Assembly: GCA_004555865.1 (NCBI GenBank)
Contig: SFJO01000027.1
Coordinates: forward strand, 1 to 13,949
DNA: 13,949 bases
Direction of reading: 5' to 3'
Source: Oscillospiraceae bacterium
GTDB lineage: Bacteria; Bacillota; Clostridia; Oscillospirales; Ruminococcaceae
This document shows, piece after piece, positions 6,347 to 13,321 of the stretch. Under the pieces are notes generated by a model. It had not been told where the DNA came from. It did no database searches and was given only the letters and a program-made list of their open reading frames with translations. A program made the position numbers and the translations under genes. Within the stretch, counting starts at the first letter, position 1. Each line of letters starts with the position of its first letter.

Positions 6347-7407
6347 GCAAGTGCCCTCCATTCCTTCATCAACTCGTCGATCAAATCCGGCACGGTGCGC
6401 ATCCGGTCAACCAGGTCTACCCGGCTGCCGCTGAAGAACAGTCCCTCTTCCCAGTTGCCCTTCACTGCTTCGATGAGGGCGTGGGTGATGCAGAAGGGGG
6501 TCTCGGCGGGGCGGCAGCTTTTGATGCAGCCGCTGCAATGGGCCGGGGGCTGGCGCATCCCGGCGGCCAGCCGCTGCACCAGCGGGGAGTTCACCGCCCG
6601 GCCGGGCATTCCCACCGGGCTGTGAATGATGCGAAGATCCTCCGGCCGGGCCGCAAGAAGCACATCCTTGTAGCCCTGGCCGGCATCGCACTCTTCGGTG
6701 GCGATGAACCGGGTGGCCAGCTGGGCCCCGGCCGCCCCCAGGCGGGTGCAGCGGGCCATCTCGGCCCCGGTGGCCACGCCCCCGGCGCAGAACAGGGGAA
6801 TGGCCCGGCCGAACTTCTCCTCAAAGGGGCGCAGGGCGGCCAGAACCTCGGGGATGAGCCGGCTGAGGGGTGTGCAGCGCCCGGACAGCAGGTCGGCCTC
6901 CTCAAAGCCCAGGTGGCCGCCGGCCTGGCAGCCCTCCAGCACCACAAAATCCGGCACACGGCCGTAGCGCTTTGCCCAGGTGCGGCAGATGAGCTGCGCC
7001 GCCCGCGGGCCGGACACGATGGGGGCCAGCAGGGCCTCAAAGCCCTCGGCCAGGGCAGGCAGTTCCAGCGGCAGGCCCGCCCCGCTGACAATGGCGTCGG
7101 CCCCGGCCTCTAAGGCGGTGCGCACACTGTCGGCATACTGACGGGTGGCCACCATGGCGTTTACCGCCACGAGGCCGGCCCCGGCGGCCAGCCGTTTGGC
7201 CCGCTGCACTTCCCGGCGCAGGGCGCGCAGGTTGGCCTGCTGGGGGTGGGCGGCGAAGTCCGGCTCGTTCCAGCCTGCGTCGGCGGTGCTCAGGGTGCCC
7301 ATGGCCCCTTCGGCGGCCACGGCCCCGGCCAGCCCGCCCATGGAGACGCCCACGCCCATGCCGCCCTGAATCAGGGGCAGGGCTAGCTCACGGTTCCCCA
7401 GCTTCAT
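6343..7407 (-). CDS. FabK-like nitronate monooxygenase family flavoprotein with C-terminal cysteine cluster
   Basis: A 354-residue TIM-barrel flavoprotein related to FabK and to nitronate monooxygenases. LPLIQGGMGVGVS at the N-terminus and AGG at 208-210 fit FMN binding, and EGCQAGGHLG (158-167) contains His165, matching the catalytic-site histidine of FabK. It is about 45 residues longer than FabK. The extra C-terminal part holds four cysteines, CSGCIKSC (Cys291, 294, 298) and Cys306 in TPFC, suggesting a metal or Fe-S site or disulfides. It overlaps fabK upstream and fabD downstream by 4 nt each, and GGAGG lies in the end of fabK, so it is made with the fatty-acid enzymes. It could be a second enoyl reductase, an isomerase-like enzyme, or a detoxifying oxidase; no function is proven by the sequence. 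Confidence 0.88.
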   Translation of the reverse strand: MKLGNRELALPLIQGGMGVGVSMGGLAGAVAAEGAMGTLSTADAGWNEPDFAAHPQQANLRALRREVQRAKRLAAGAGLVAVNAMVATRQYADSVRTALEAGADAIVSGAGLPLELPALAEGFEALLAPIVSGPRAAQLICRTWAKRYGRVPDFVVLEGCQAGGHLGFEEADLLSGRCTPLSRLIPEVLAALRPFEEKFGRAIPLFCAGGVATGAEMARCTRLGAAGAQLATRFIATEECDAGQGYKDVLLAARPEDLRIIHSPVGMPGRAVNSPLVQRLAAGMRQPPAHCSGCIKSCRPAETPFCITHALIEAVKGNWEEGLFFSGSRVDLVDRMRTVPDLIDELMKEWRALA

Positions 7408-8336
7408 GCGTTTGCCTCCAGCGCGGCAAGGGTGGCCCTGCAGCCCTTGTCCAGGTCCTCAAAGATGGCGCGCAGGGGGCGGATCTCGTGGAGCATACCG
7501 GCCACCTGACCGGCCATCAGGCTGCCGGTGACGGTGTCGCCCTCAAACACGGCCCGGCGCAGGCTGCCCAGCGTGTACTTTTCCAGCTCCATCTTGTCGG
7601 CGCCTGCCTTTTCCTGACGGACGTACTCCCGGCTCATGCGGTTTTTCAGCACACGCACGGGTGCGCCGCCGGTGCGGCCGGTAACGATGGTGTCACTGTC
7701 CCGCGCCTTGAGCAGGGCGGCCTTGTAGTTTTCGTGAATGGGGCACTCCTCGCTCACCAGCAGGCAGGTGCCCAGCTGCACGCCGCAGGCGCCCAGGGCG
7801 TAGGCGGCGGCCAGCTGGCGGCCGTCGGCAATGCCGCCCGCTGCGATGACGGGGATGTGCACCGCGTCGCACACCTGGGGCACCAGGGCCATGGTGGTCA
7901 TCTCGCCCACATGGCCGCCGCTCTCGGTGCCCTCGGCAATGACGGCGTCGGCCCCGGCCCGCTCCAGATGAACGGCCAGCGTGGCGGCGGCCACAACGGG
8001 AAGGACCTTGATGCCGGCGGCCTTCCAGGCGGCTATGTACTTGCCGGGGTTGCCCGCGCCGGTGGTGACCACGGGCACGCCTTCCTCCACCACCACCTGG
8101 GCCATGGCATCGGCCTCCGGGTTCATGAGCATGATGTTCACGCCGAAGGGCTTGCTGGTAAGGGCTTTGGCGGTGCGGATGTGGCTGCGCAGGGTTTCGG
8201 CGTTCATGCCGCCCGTGCCGATCAGCCCCAGGGCACCGGCGTTGGAGCAGGCGGCGGCGAACTCGCCGGTGGCGATGTTGGCCATGCCGCCTTGGATGAA
8301 GGGAAACTCGGTTCCCAGAAATTCGTTCAGTTTCAT
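7404..8336 (-). CDS. fabK: enoyl-[acyl-carrier-protein] reductase FabK
   Basis: FMN-dependent NAD(P)H reduction of trans-2-enoyl-ACP, the last step of each elongation round. The 310-residue length fits FabK. FPFIQGGMANIA (residues 11-22) is the N-terminal flavin loop, NAGALGLIGTGG follows at 32-43, and AEGTESGGHVGEMTTM (134-149) contains His142, corresponding to the catalytic histidine of pneumococcal FabK. AAGGIADG at 165-172 binds phosphate. AAAGGAG lies 6 nt before the ATG; fabH ends 23 nt upstream. This is the clear enoyl reductase of the cluster; no FabI is seen, which would predict low sensitivity to FabI-directed inhibitors such as triclosan. Confidence 0.95.
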   Translation of the reverse strand: MKLNEFLGTEFPFIQGGMANIATGEFAAACSNAGALGLIGTGGMNAETLRSHIRTAKALTSKPFGVNIMLMNPEADAMAQVVVEEGVPVVTTGAGNPGKYIAAWKAAGIKVLPVVAAATLAVHLERAGADAVIAEGTESGGHVGEMTTMALVPQVCDAVHIPVIAAGGIADGRQLAAAYALGACGVQLGTCLLVSEECPIHENYKAALLKARDSDTIVTGRTGGAPVRVLKNRMSREYVRQEKAGADKMELEKYTLGSLRRAVFEGDTVTGSLMAGQVAGMLHEIRPLRAIFEDLDKGCRATLAALEANA

Positions 8337-8359
8337 TGGCTGCTCCTTTCAGCGGCGGG

Positions 8360-9298
8360 TTACAGGGTGAACAGGGCGGCGGCCCAGGTCAGCCCGCCGC
8401 CAAAGCCCACGCACAACAGCGTTTGGCCGGGCTTGAGAAGGCCTTGCTCGTTCATCTCGTCCAGCGCAATGGGAATGCTGGCGGCGCTGGTGTTGCCGTA
8501 GCGGGCCATGTTTTTGTAAAACTTTTCGGCAGGGGCGTGCAGCTTCTTGATGCAGTGGTCCAGAATGCGCTCGTTGGCCTGGTGGCACACCACCCAGTCG
8601 ATGTCGTTCAGAGTGAGGTGGGTCTGGGTGAGAATGCCGTCGATGCAGCGGGGGATGGCCTCCACCGCAAAGCGGAACACGGCCCGGCCGTCCATGGTAA
8701 GCCGGGGGGCCAGCGGGCCGGGCCCATTGGCCAGAATGGCCTTGCCGCCCCGGGCACCCTGCAGGCTGGCGAAGGGGGCGTTTGGCACCGCCTCAAAGAC
8801 GGCGGCCCCGGCCCCATCCCCGAACAGCACGCAGGTGCTGCGGTCGGTCATGTCCATCAGACGGCTGAGCACCTCGACCCCGATGACCAGGGCGTAGTGG
8901 CGGCCGCTCTGGGCCAGAAAGCCCCGGGCGGCCGCCACCGCGTACAGAAAGCCGGAGCAGGCTGCGTTTACATCCAGCACCGGAATGTCCTCGGGCAGGC
9001 CCAGCTCAGCCTGTACCAGACAGGCAAGGCTGGGGGTGGCGTAATCCGGCGAGACAGTGGCGCACAGCACACAGCCAAGACCGGCCGGGTCAATGCCGCT
9101 GCGCGCCAGCGCCTGCCGGGCGGCCCCGGCGGCCAGCGTGAGGGCGGTTTCCCCTTCGCCGCAGAAGTACCGCTGGCGGATGCCGGTGCGGCTGGCGATC
9201 CACTCGTCGCTGGTGTCCACCCAGCGGGACATCTCCTCGTTGGAGACGGCGGTTTTGGGCAGGCAGCGGCCGGTGGCCAATAGCTTCAGTCCGTTCAT
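8360..9298 (-). CDS. fabH: beta-ketoacyl-ACP synthase III FabH
   Basis: Starts fatty-acid chains by condensing an acyl-CoA primer with malonyl-ACP. The 312-residue protein shows the Cys-His-Asn triad: Cys114 in NAACSGFLYA, His239 in CHQANERI and Asn269 in YGNTSAAS. DTSDEWIASRTGI at 28-40 and the C-terminal GFGGGLTWAA are further FabH marks. The frame is open upstream of 9298, but the ATG there follows GAGAGGTG by 4 nt and gives the usual FabH N-terminus (MNGLKLLATGRCLP). It begins 10 nt after accA ends. Primer choice (acetyl versus branched acyl-CoA) cannot be read from the sequence with confidence. Confidence 0.96.
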   Translation of the reverse strand: MNGLKLLATGRCLPKTAVSNEEMSRWVDTSDEWIASRTGIRQRYFCGEGETALTLAAGAARQALARSGIDPAGLGCVLCATVSPDYATPSLACLVQAELGLPEDIPVLDVNAACSGFLYAVAAARGFLAQSGRHYALVIGVEVLSRLMDMTDRSTCVLFGDGAGAAVFEAVPNAPFASLQGARGGKAILANGPGPLAPRLTMDGRAVFRFAVEAIPRCIDGILTQTHLTLNDIDWVVCHQANERILDHCIKKLHAPAEKFYKNMARYGNTSAASIPIALDEMNEQGLLKPGQTLLCVGFGGGLTWAAALFTL

Positions 9299-9308
9299 GG
9301 GGCACCTC

Positions 9309-10217
9309 TCATTCCTGGCCGATGCGGCGGTATTTTTTGTAGCGCTGGGCAACGAGGGCACTGCCGCTCATCCGGCGCAGAGGGGCCAGCTGGGCCTGCA
9401 GGCGCTCGTCCAGCTTGGCGAACAGGGCCTCCGGGGCCCGCTGGGCCCCGCCCAGCGGCTCGGGGATGATCTCGTCAATGATTTCGCCCTCGTACAGGTC
9501 CTGGGCGGTGAGCTTCATCAGGGCGCAGGCCTCGCCGTGGCGGGAGGCGTCCTTCCACAGGATGCTGGCGAAGCCCTCGGGGCTGAGCACCGAGTAGACG
9601 GCGTTTTCCAGCATGAGAATGCGGTCGGCCACGCCCAGCGCCAGAGCGCCGCCGCTGCTGCCCTCGCCGGTGACAACGGCGATCACGGGCACTTCCAGGC
9701 GGCTCATCTCGGCCAGGTTGCGGGCGATGGCCTCGCCCTGGCCCCGGGCCTCGGCCTCCAGGCCGGGGTACGCGCCGGGGGTATCAATAAATGTAATGAT
9801 GGGGCGGCCGAACTTTTCGGCCTGCTTCATCAGGCGCAGGGCTTTGCGGTAGCCCTCCGGGCCGGGCATACCGAAGTTGTACTTCAGGTTGCCCTGCAGA
9901 TCGCTGCCCTTGCGGTGGCCGATGACTGTGACCGGCTGGCCCTTGTACAGGGCCACGCCGCCCAGAATGCTGGGGTCCTCTCGGCACTGGCGGTCGCCCT
10001 TCTGTTCAAAAAAGTCGGTGAACAGGGCGTTGATGTAGGCGTCGATCTTGGGCCGGTGGGTGTGCCGGGCCAGAAACACCCGATCCTCGGGGGTCAGGGC
10101 CTTGCAGCCGGCCAGCAGGTCGGCCCGGCGGCGGGTGAGGTAGGCCCGCTGGGGGCCGTCGTCTCGGGCGAGGGCCTGCTCCACGGCGTCAATCTCGTTC
10201 AGAATGTCACGAATCAC
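9309..10217 (-). CDS. accA: acetyl-CoA carboxylase carboxyltransferase subunit alpha AccA
   Basis: With AccD it forms the carboxyltransferase that moves CO2 from biotin to acetyl-CoA, making malonyl-CoA. The 302-residue length is slightly under the usual ~315-320. Recognisable segments are RPKIDAYINALF near residue 55, a GHRKG motif near 100, FGMPGPEGYRKALRLM at 114-129, IDTPGAYPG at 143-151, and GEGSSGGALALG near 183-194, the oxyanion region of the crotonase-like fold. The start codon is GTG at 10217: it overlaps the accD stop as GTGA, and GGGAGG lies 9 nt upstream. fabH starts 10 nt after its stop. The accC and accB partners are not in this window. Confidence 0.95.
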   Translation of the reverse strand: MIRDILNEIDAVEQALARDDGPQRAYLTRRRADLLAGCKALTPEDRVFLARHTHRPKIDAYINALFTDFFEQKGDRQCREDPSILGGVALYKGQPVTVIGHRKGSDLQGNLKYNFGMPGPEGYRKALRLMKQAEKFGRPIITFIDTPGAYPGLEAEARGQGEAIARNLAEMSRLEVPVIAVVTGEGSSGGALALGVADRILMLENAVYSVLSPEGFASILWKDASRHGEACALMKLTAQDLYEGEIIDEIIPEPLGGAQRAPEALFAKLDERLQAQLAPLRRMSGSALVAQRYKKYRRIGQE

Positions 10218-11107
10218 AGCCGCTTGCCTCCCTTCGTGTGGTTCTGGTGCAGCCGCAGCAGCCGGGCCAGGGTGGCCCTCATCTCGCTGCGGGGGACGAT
10301 CTGGTCCACAAAGCCGTGCTCTTCCAGGTATTCGCTGCGCTGAAACCCGGCGGGGAGCTTCTGGCCGATGGTCTGCTCGATGACCCGGGGCCCGGCGAAG
10401 CCGATGAGCGCCCCCGGTTCGGCCAGGGTCACATCGCCCAGGCTGGCGAAGCTGGCGGTCACGCCGCCGGTGGTGGGGTGGGTGAGGTAACTGATGAACA
10501 GGCCGCCCTTTTCCGCGAAGGCGGCAATGGCGGCGCTGGTTTTGGCCATCTGCATCAGGCTGAAAATGCCCTCCTGCATCCGCGCGCCGCCGCTGGCGGT
10601 GAAGATGATGAGCGGCAGGCGGTGGGCGGCGGCGTATTCCACCGCCAGGGTGACCTTTTCGCCCACGCCCTCGCCCATGCTGCCCATGAAGAAGCGGCTG
10701 TCCATCACCACCACCACGGCGGGCTGGCCCTCAATGCGGCCCACGGCGCTGACCACGGCCTCGTCCAGCCCGGTTTTCTTTTTCTGCATGGCCAGCTTTT
10801 CGCTGTAACCGGGAAAGTGCAGCGGGTCGTGGCCGTGCATCCGGCCGTTCAGCTCCCGGAAGCTGCCGTGGTCCAGCACCATGCTCAGGCGGTAATAGCC
10901 GCCGATGGGCTGGTATTGGCCGCAGTTGGGGCACACATACAGGTGCTCGGCCCAGACGGCGCGGGTGGCCCGGCGCTGGCACTTGGGGCAGGTGAAAAAC
11001 TGGGGCGGCTGCCAGGGCTGAGCCGTGCCCTGCGCTTCCCGGCGGGCCTTCCATTCAAAGGCCTTCTGGCCGGGGGCGCTGCGGATGGAATCCAGCAGAT
11101 GGATCAT
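10214..11107 (-). CDS. accD: acetyl-CoA carboxylase carboxyltransferase subunit beta AccD
   Basis: Beta half of the acetyl-CoA carboxyltransferase, pairing with AccA, whose gene follows with a 4-nt overlap. The 297-residue protein begins with a four-cysteine zinc ribbon (Cys40, Cys43, Cys59, Cys62 in CPKC and CPNC), followed by the crotonase-like domain with GEKVTLAVEYA, FTASGGARMQEG (the oxyanion loop) and HPTTGGVTASFA. The frame is open for 44 more codons upstream, but they cross the stem-loop at 11160-11208 and look unlike AccD. The ATG at 11107 has AAGGAGGT 7 nt upstream, the strongest ribosome site in the operon. This good site fits a need to reload ribosomes after the 166-nt gap behind acpP. 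Confidence 0.96.
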   Translation of the reverse strand: MIHLLDSIRSAPGQKAFEWKARREAQGTAQPWQPPQFFTCPKCQRRATRAVWAEHLYVCPNCGQYQPIGGYYRLSMVLDHGSFRELNGRMHGHDPLHFPGYSEKLAMQKKKTGLDEAVVSAVGRIEGQPAVVVVMDSRFFMGSMGEGVGEKVTLAVEYAAAHRLPLIIFTASGGARMQEGIFSLMQMAKTSAAIAAFAEKGGLFISYLTHPTTGGVTASFASLGDVTLAEPGALIGFAGPRVIEQTIGQKLPAGFQRSEYLEEHGFVDQIVPRSEMRATLARLLRLHQNHTKGGKRL

Positions 11108-11159
11108 GAGCGTACCTCCTTGGGGTAACGGCCGGTGGCCCGGCCGGGCGCTTGGAACG

Positions 11160-11208
11160 GTTTGCGGCGGCCTGCCCGCGAACATCAGCGGAGCGGGCCG
11201 CCGCAAAC
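11160..11208 (-). other. strong stem-loop between acpP and accD
   Basis: GTTTGCGGCGG at one end pairs perfectly with CCGCCGCAAAC at the other (11 bp). An inner CCCGC/GCGGG stem follows, after a 4-nt one-sided bulge (CCTG). No T tract follows on the minus strand, so full termination is unlikely. It lies in the only large gap inside the operon and may protect the 3' end of acpP mRNA or act as a processing or partial-pausing site. Confidence 0.6.
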
Positions 11209-11273
11209 AAAACAGCAGCAAACAGGGGCGGCCCCACACCGGCGGGGCGCGTAAGAAATCAAAACGGGCGGCT

Positions 11274-11504
11274 TCAGGCGGCCAGCTCGCTCAGGCAGTT
11301 CCATAGGTCGGCAACGGTTTTCATCTCGCCCAGCTTTTCATCGGGTACCGCCACGCCGAACTCATCTTCCAGCGCCATGTTCAGCTCCACAGCGTCCAGG
11401 CTATCCGCGCCCAGGTCGTCAAACAGGCTGGCCTCCATGGTTACCTTTTCGGCATCGCAGCTGAGGGTGTCGGCAATGATCTCCTGCATCTTTTCAAACG
11501 TCAT
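11274..11504 (-). CDS. acpP: acyl carrier protein AcpP
   Basis: Small acidic carrier of growing acyl chains, used by every fab enzyme encoded downstream. The 76-residue length is typical. The phosphopantetheine attachment motif GADSLD gives Ser35, flanked by ASLFDDL upstream and AVELNMALEDEFG after it, the helix that docks with partner enzymes. The ATG at 11504 has AGGAGG 8 nt upstream; an earlier in-frame ATG at 11531 lies before that site and is rejected. It is first in the operon, about 100 nt after the predicted transcription start, and separated from accD by a stem-loop, which suits a protein needed in large excess over the enzymes. Confidence 0.97.
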   Translation of the reverse strand: MTFEKMQEIIADTLSCDAEKVTMEASLFDDLGADSLDAVELNMALEDEFGVAVPDEKLGEMKTVADLWNCLSELAA

Positions 11505-11569
11505 ACGAAGTTCCTCCTGAAAATGGGCCACAGGTACGCGGCCGTGAAATGATGGATTCTTTTGATTTG

Positions 11570-11606
11570 AAGAAATTTAGCTAAAATAATTTAGTTAAAA
11601 TTTCTT
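11570..11606. promoter_or_regulatory. candidate operator of the fatty-acid operon
   Basis: A 37-bp imperfect inverted repeat has AAGAAATTT at 11570-11578 and its complement AAATTTCTT at 11598-11606. Inside it are two head-to-tail 14-bp copies, AATTTAGCTAAAAT (11574-11587) and AATTTAGTTAAAAT (11588-11601), differing at one base. Each centres on the palindrome TTTAG(C/T)TAAA. It starts about 6 bp past the acpP -10 box, covering the predicted start site and first transcribed bases, where a bound repressor would block initiation. The MarR protein encoded at 2210-2692 is the obvious candidate ligand, by analogy with FabT; this is inference. Confidence 0.65.
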
Positions 11607-11611
11607 GCATC

Positions 11612-11639
11612 ATTTTACCAGAGAATTCGGGAAAGTCAA
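11612..11639 (-). promoter_or_regulatory. promoter of the acpP-fabZ operon
   Basis: On the minus strand TTGACT (11634-11639) and TAAAAT (11612-11617) are 16 bp apart, and the -10 box is preceded by TGG, an extended -10. Transcription should start near 11605, giving a leader of about 100 nt before acpP. The candidate operator follows at once. Confidence 0.75.
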
Positions 11640-11885
11640 GGGGATTCACAAAATCTTTATAATTTTTTCGCAAAGCAAAAAACGGGAAATGGTCAGTTTT
11701 TTCGAGCGTGGGCAGACCGGAACATCGGGAAAGCGGCTTCCGGCGAAGCGAGACGCGAATCATTGCGGCCGCCTATCCGCCATGCAGCGGCGTTGTTAAA
11801 GGCAGGGGAAGGCAGCCGAGTTTCAGGAAAAGGAACATCTTTTTTGAAAATTGAAAAAAACGAAAAGAAAAATGGCGAAAACCGC
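11640..11885. other. intergenic stretch without recognised features
   Basis: This AT-rich spacer separates the divergent acpP and tRNA-Glu promoters. It contains A/T homopolymer runs and an isolated TTATAA-like sequence near 11657 that could be a weak extra promoter. Open frames here have no ribosome sites and no family motifs. I see no gene. Confidence 0.5.
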
Positions 11886-11914
11886 TTGACAGAGACGAAT
11901 GCATTCAGTATAAT
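11886..11914 (+). promoter_or_regulatory. consensus promoter of tRNA-Glu
   Basis: TTGACA (11886-11891) and TATAAT (11909-11914) are both perfect consensus boxes with exactly 17 bp between them. The tRNA begins 21 nt after the -10 box. Such a promoter fits a strongly transcribed stable-RNA gene. Confidence 0.9.
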
Positions 11915-11935
11915 ATAAAAGCTGAAAGCATCCAT

Positions 11936-12010
11936 GGCCCGTTGGTCAAGCGGTTAAGACAGCGGCCTCTCACGCCGTTAACATCGGTTCGATTCCGGTA
12001 CGGGTCACCA
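11936..12010 (+). tRNA. tRNA-Glu (anticodon CTC), CCA encoded
   Basis: A complete cloverleaf of 75 nt including CCA. The acceptor stem GGCCCGT pairs with ACGGGTC (one G-T), the discriminator base is A, and CCA is encoded at 12008-12010. The anticodon stem GCGGC/GCCGT encloses the loop CTCTCAC, which puts CTC at positions 34-36 and reads GAG codons. The T loop TTCGATT is canonical. A perfect promoter lies upstream; the next tRNA in the unit is broken. Confidence 0.95.
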
Positions 12011-12013
12011 TGA

Positions 12014-12034
12014 TGCTCCTTAGCTCAGTCGGTT
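12014..12034 (+). pseudogene. 5' remnant of a second tRNA gene
   Basis: TGCTCCTTAGCTCAGTCGGTT three bases after the tRNA-Glu CCA reads as an acceptor 5' strand plus TAGCTCAG..GG D-arm of an ordinary class I tRNA (an asparagine type is possible). The sequence then turns to TTCTATTTTA, with no D-stem closure, anticodon arm or T arm. The tandem tRNA gene has evidently been truncated in the D loop. The remaining transcript would run to the terminator at 12162-12199. Confidence 0.7.
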
Positions 12035-12161
12035 TCTATTTTACTGTGCGGTTTGCGTGGCACAGAAAAGCGGCCCGAGGGTTCTCGGGGATGGCGGAGA
12101 AGAGCCGGGAACAAAGGCTGCCGCGCAGGGCGGAAAGCAGAATCATGGAGGCCGACAGCAC

Positions 12162-12199
12162 AAAAGGGAGGCTCCCCGATGGGGGAGCCTCCCTTTTTG
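12162..12199. terminator. bidirectional Rho-independent terminator
   Basis: AAAAGGGAGGCTCCCC (12162-12177) pairs with GGGGAGCCTCCCTTTT (from 12182), giving a stem of about 16 bp with a GATG loop, flanked by A and T runs. On the plus strand it ends the tRNA-Glu transcript, and on the minus strand it lies 36 nt past the symporter stop. The stretch 12035-12161 holds nothing else I recognise. Confidence 0.9.
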
Positions 12200-12235
12200 C
12201 TTGCGGATGTTTGCAGGAATACAGAAACCGGACGC

Positions 12236-13180
12236 TTACTGATTCTTCTCGGCGGTGCGGGCAAAGAAGTTGGCCAGGATCGCGCCGGAGATGTTGTGCC
12301 ACACGGAGAACACGGCGCCGGGGATGGTGGCCAGTGGATACTGAGCAAAGTGGGTGGCCGCCAGGCTGGTGGCCAGGCCGGAGTTCTGCATACCGACCTC
12401 GATGGAGATGGCGCGGCACTTGCTGCTGCTCAGATGCAGGGCCTTGCCCACGGCAAAACCGGTGGCGTAGCCCAGCAGGTTGTGCAGGATGACCACGGCC
12501 ACGATCAGCAGGCCGCTGGTGAGGATTTTGGCGGAGTTGGCGGAAACCACGGCCGCCACGATGGCCACGATGGCGGTGGTGGAGATCAGGGGCAGAACCC
12601 GAACGGCGTTCTGGGTGAACTCATGGAAGAAGTGGTTGATGACAAAGCCCAGAGCGATGGGAACCAGAACCACCTTCACGATGGAGAGGAACATACTCAT
12701 CACGTTCACGTCCACGCGCTGGCCCGCATACAGCAGGGTGAGCAGCGGGGTGAGGAAGGGAGCCAGGATGGTGGATACGGCGGTCATGCCGACGGACAGG
12801 GCCACATCGCCCTTGGACAGGTAGGTCATCACGTTGGAGGAGGTGCCGCCGGGGCAGGTGCCCACCAGGATGACGCCCACAGCCAGCTCAGCAGGCAGGT
12901 TGAACAGCTTGGTGAGCAGGAAGGCCAGGAACGGCATCAGGGTGAACTGGGCAATGCAGCCCACGATCACGTCCTTGGGGCGGCTGAACACAACCTTGAA
13001 GTCGGAGGGCTTCAGGGTGAGGCCCATGCCGAACATAACGATGCCCAGCAGGTAGTTTACATAGCTGGTTTTGATGAAGCTGACGGTACCGGGCGCAAGC
13101 AGGGCAAGCGCGGCCACGGCGATGACGATCGCCGCCATGTACTTGCCCACAAAGTCGCTGACTTTTTCCAGTGTTTTCAT
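12236..13180 (-). CDS. bile acid:sodium symporter (BASS) family transporter
   Basis: A 314-residue inner-membrane protein with about ten hydrophobic segments spread over the whole length. The BASS family carries organic anions (bile acids, ketopantoate, pyruvate and other keto acids) with sodium. GTCPGGTSSNVMTYLSKGDVA (residues 108-128) and EVGMQNSGLATSLA (261-274) are the two conserved crossover-helix motifs that form the sodium and substrate sites. The frame stays open far upstream, but those codons overlap the T-box leader. The ATG at 13180 has AGAGAGGA about 9 nt upstream and gives the standard N-terminus. Transcription is governed by the T-box leader (13322-13616), so expression should rise when one tRNA is uncharged. 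That suggests an amino-acid-related substrate such as a keto acid, an inference. Confidence 0.93.
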   Translation of the reverse strand: MKTLEKVSDFVGKYMAAIVIAVAALALLAPGTVSFIKTSYVNYLLGIVMFGMGLTLKPSDFKVVFSRPKDVIVGCIAQFTLMPFLAFLLTKLFNLPAELAVGVILVGTCPGGTSSNVMTYLSKGDVALSVGMTAVSTILAPFLTPLLTLLYAGQRVDVNVMSMFLSIVKVVLVPIALGFVINHFFHEFTQNAVRVLPLISTTAIVAIVAAVVSANSAKILTSGLLIVAVVILHNLLGYATGFAVGKALHLSSSKCRAISIEVGMQNSGLATSLAATHFAQYPLATIPGAVFSVWHNISGAILANFFARTAEKNQ

Positions 13181-13321
13181 GTTTCTTTTCCTCTCTTTCA
13201 AATACCAAAGCCTCTGGTTGGCTGTGGGAAGGCGGCCGAAAGGCGGACGGGCAGCCCGCGCTTTGGGCACAGAACGAACGTGGGAAACATTCGGGAATGG
13301 CCAAATTTCTGTGCGGTACAC

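Noticed and set aside
11108..11239. N-terminal extension of AccD to 11239
   Set aside because: The extension crosses a strong stem-loop and resembles no AccD, whereas the ATG at 11107 has AAGGAGGT at proper spacing.
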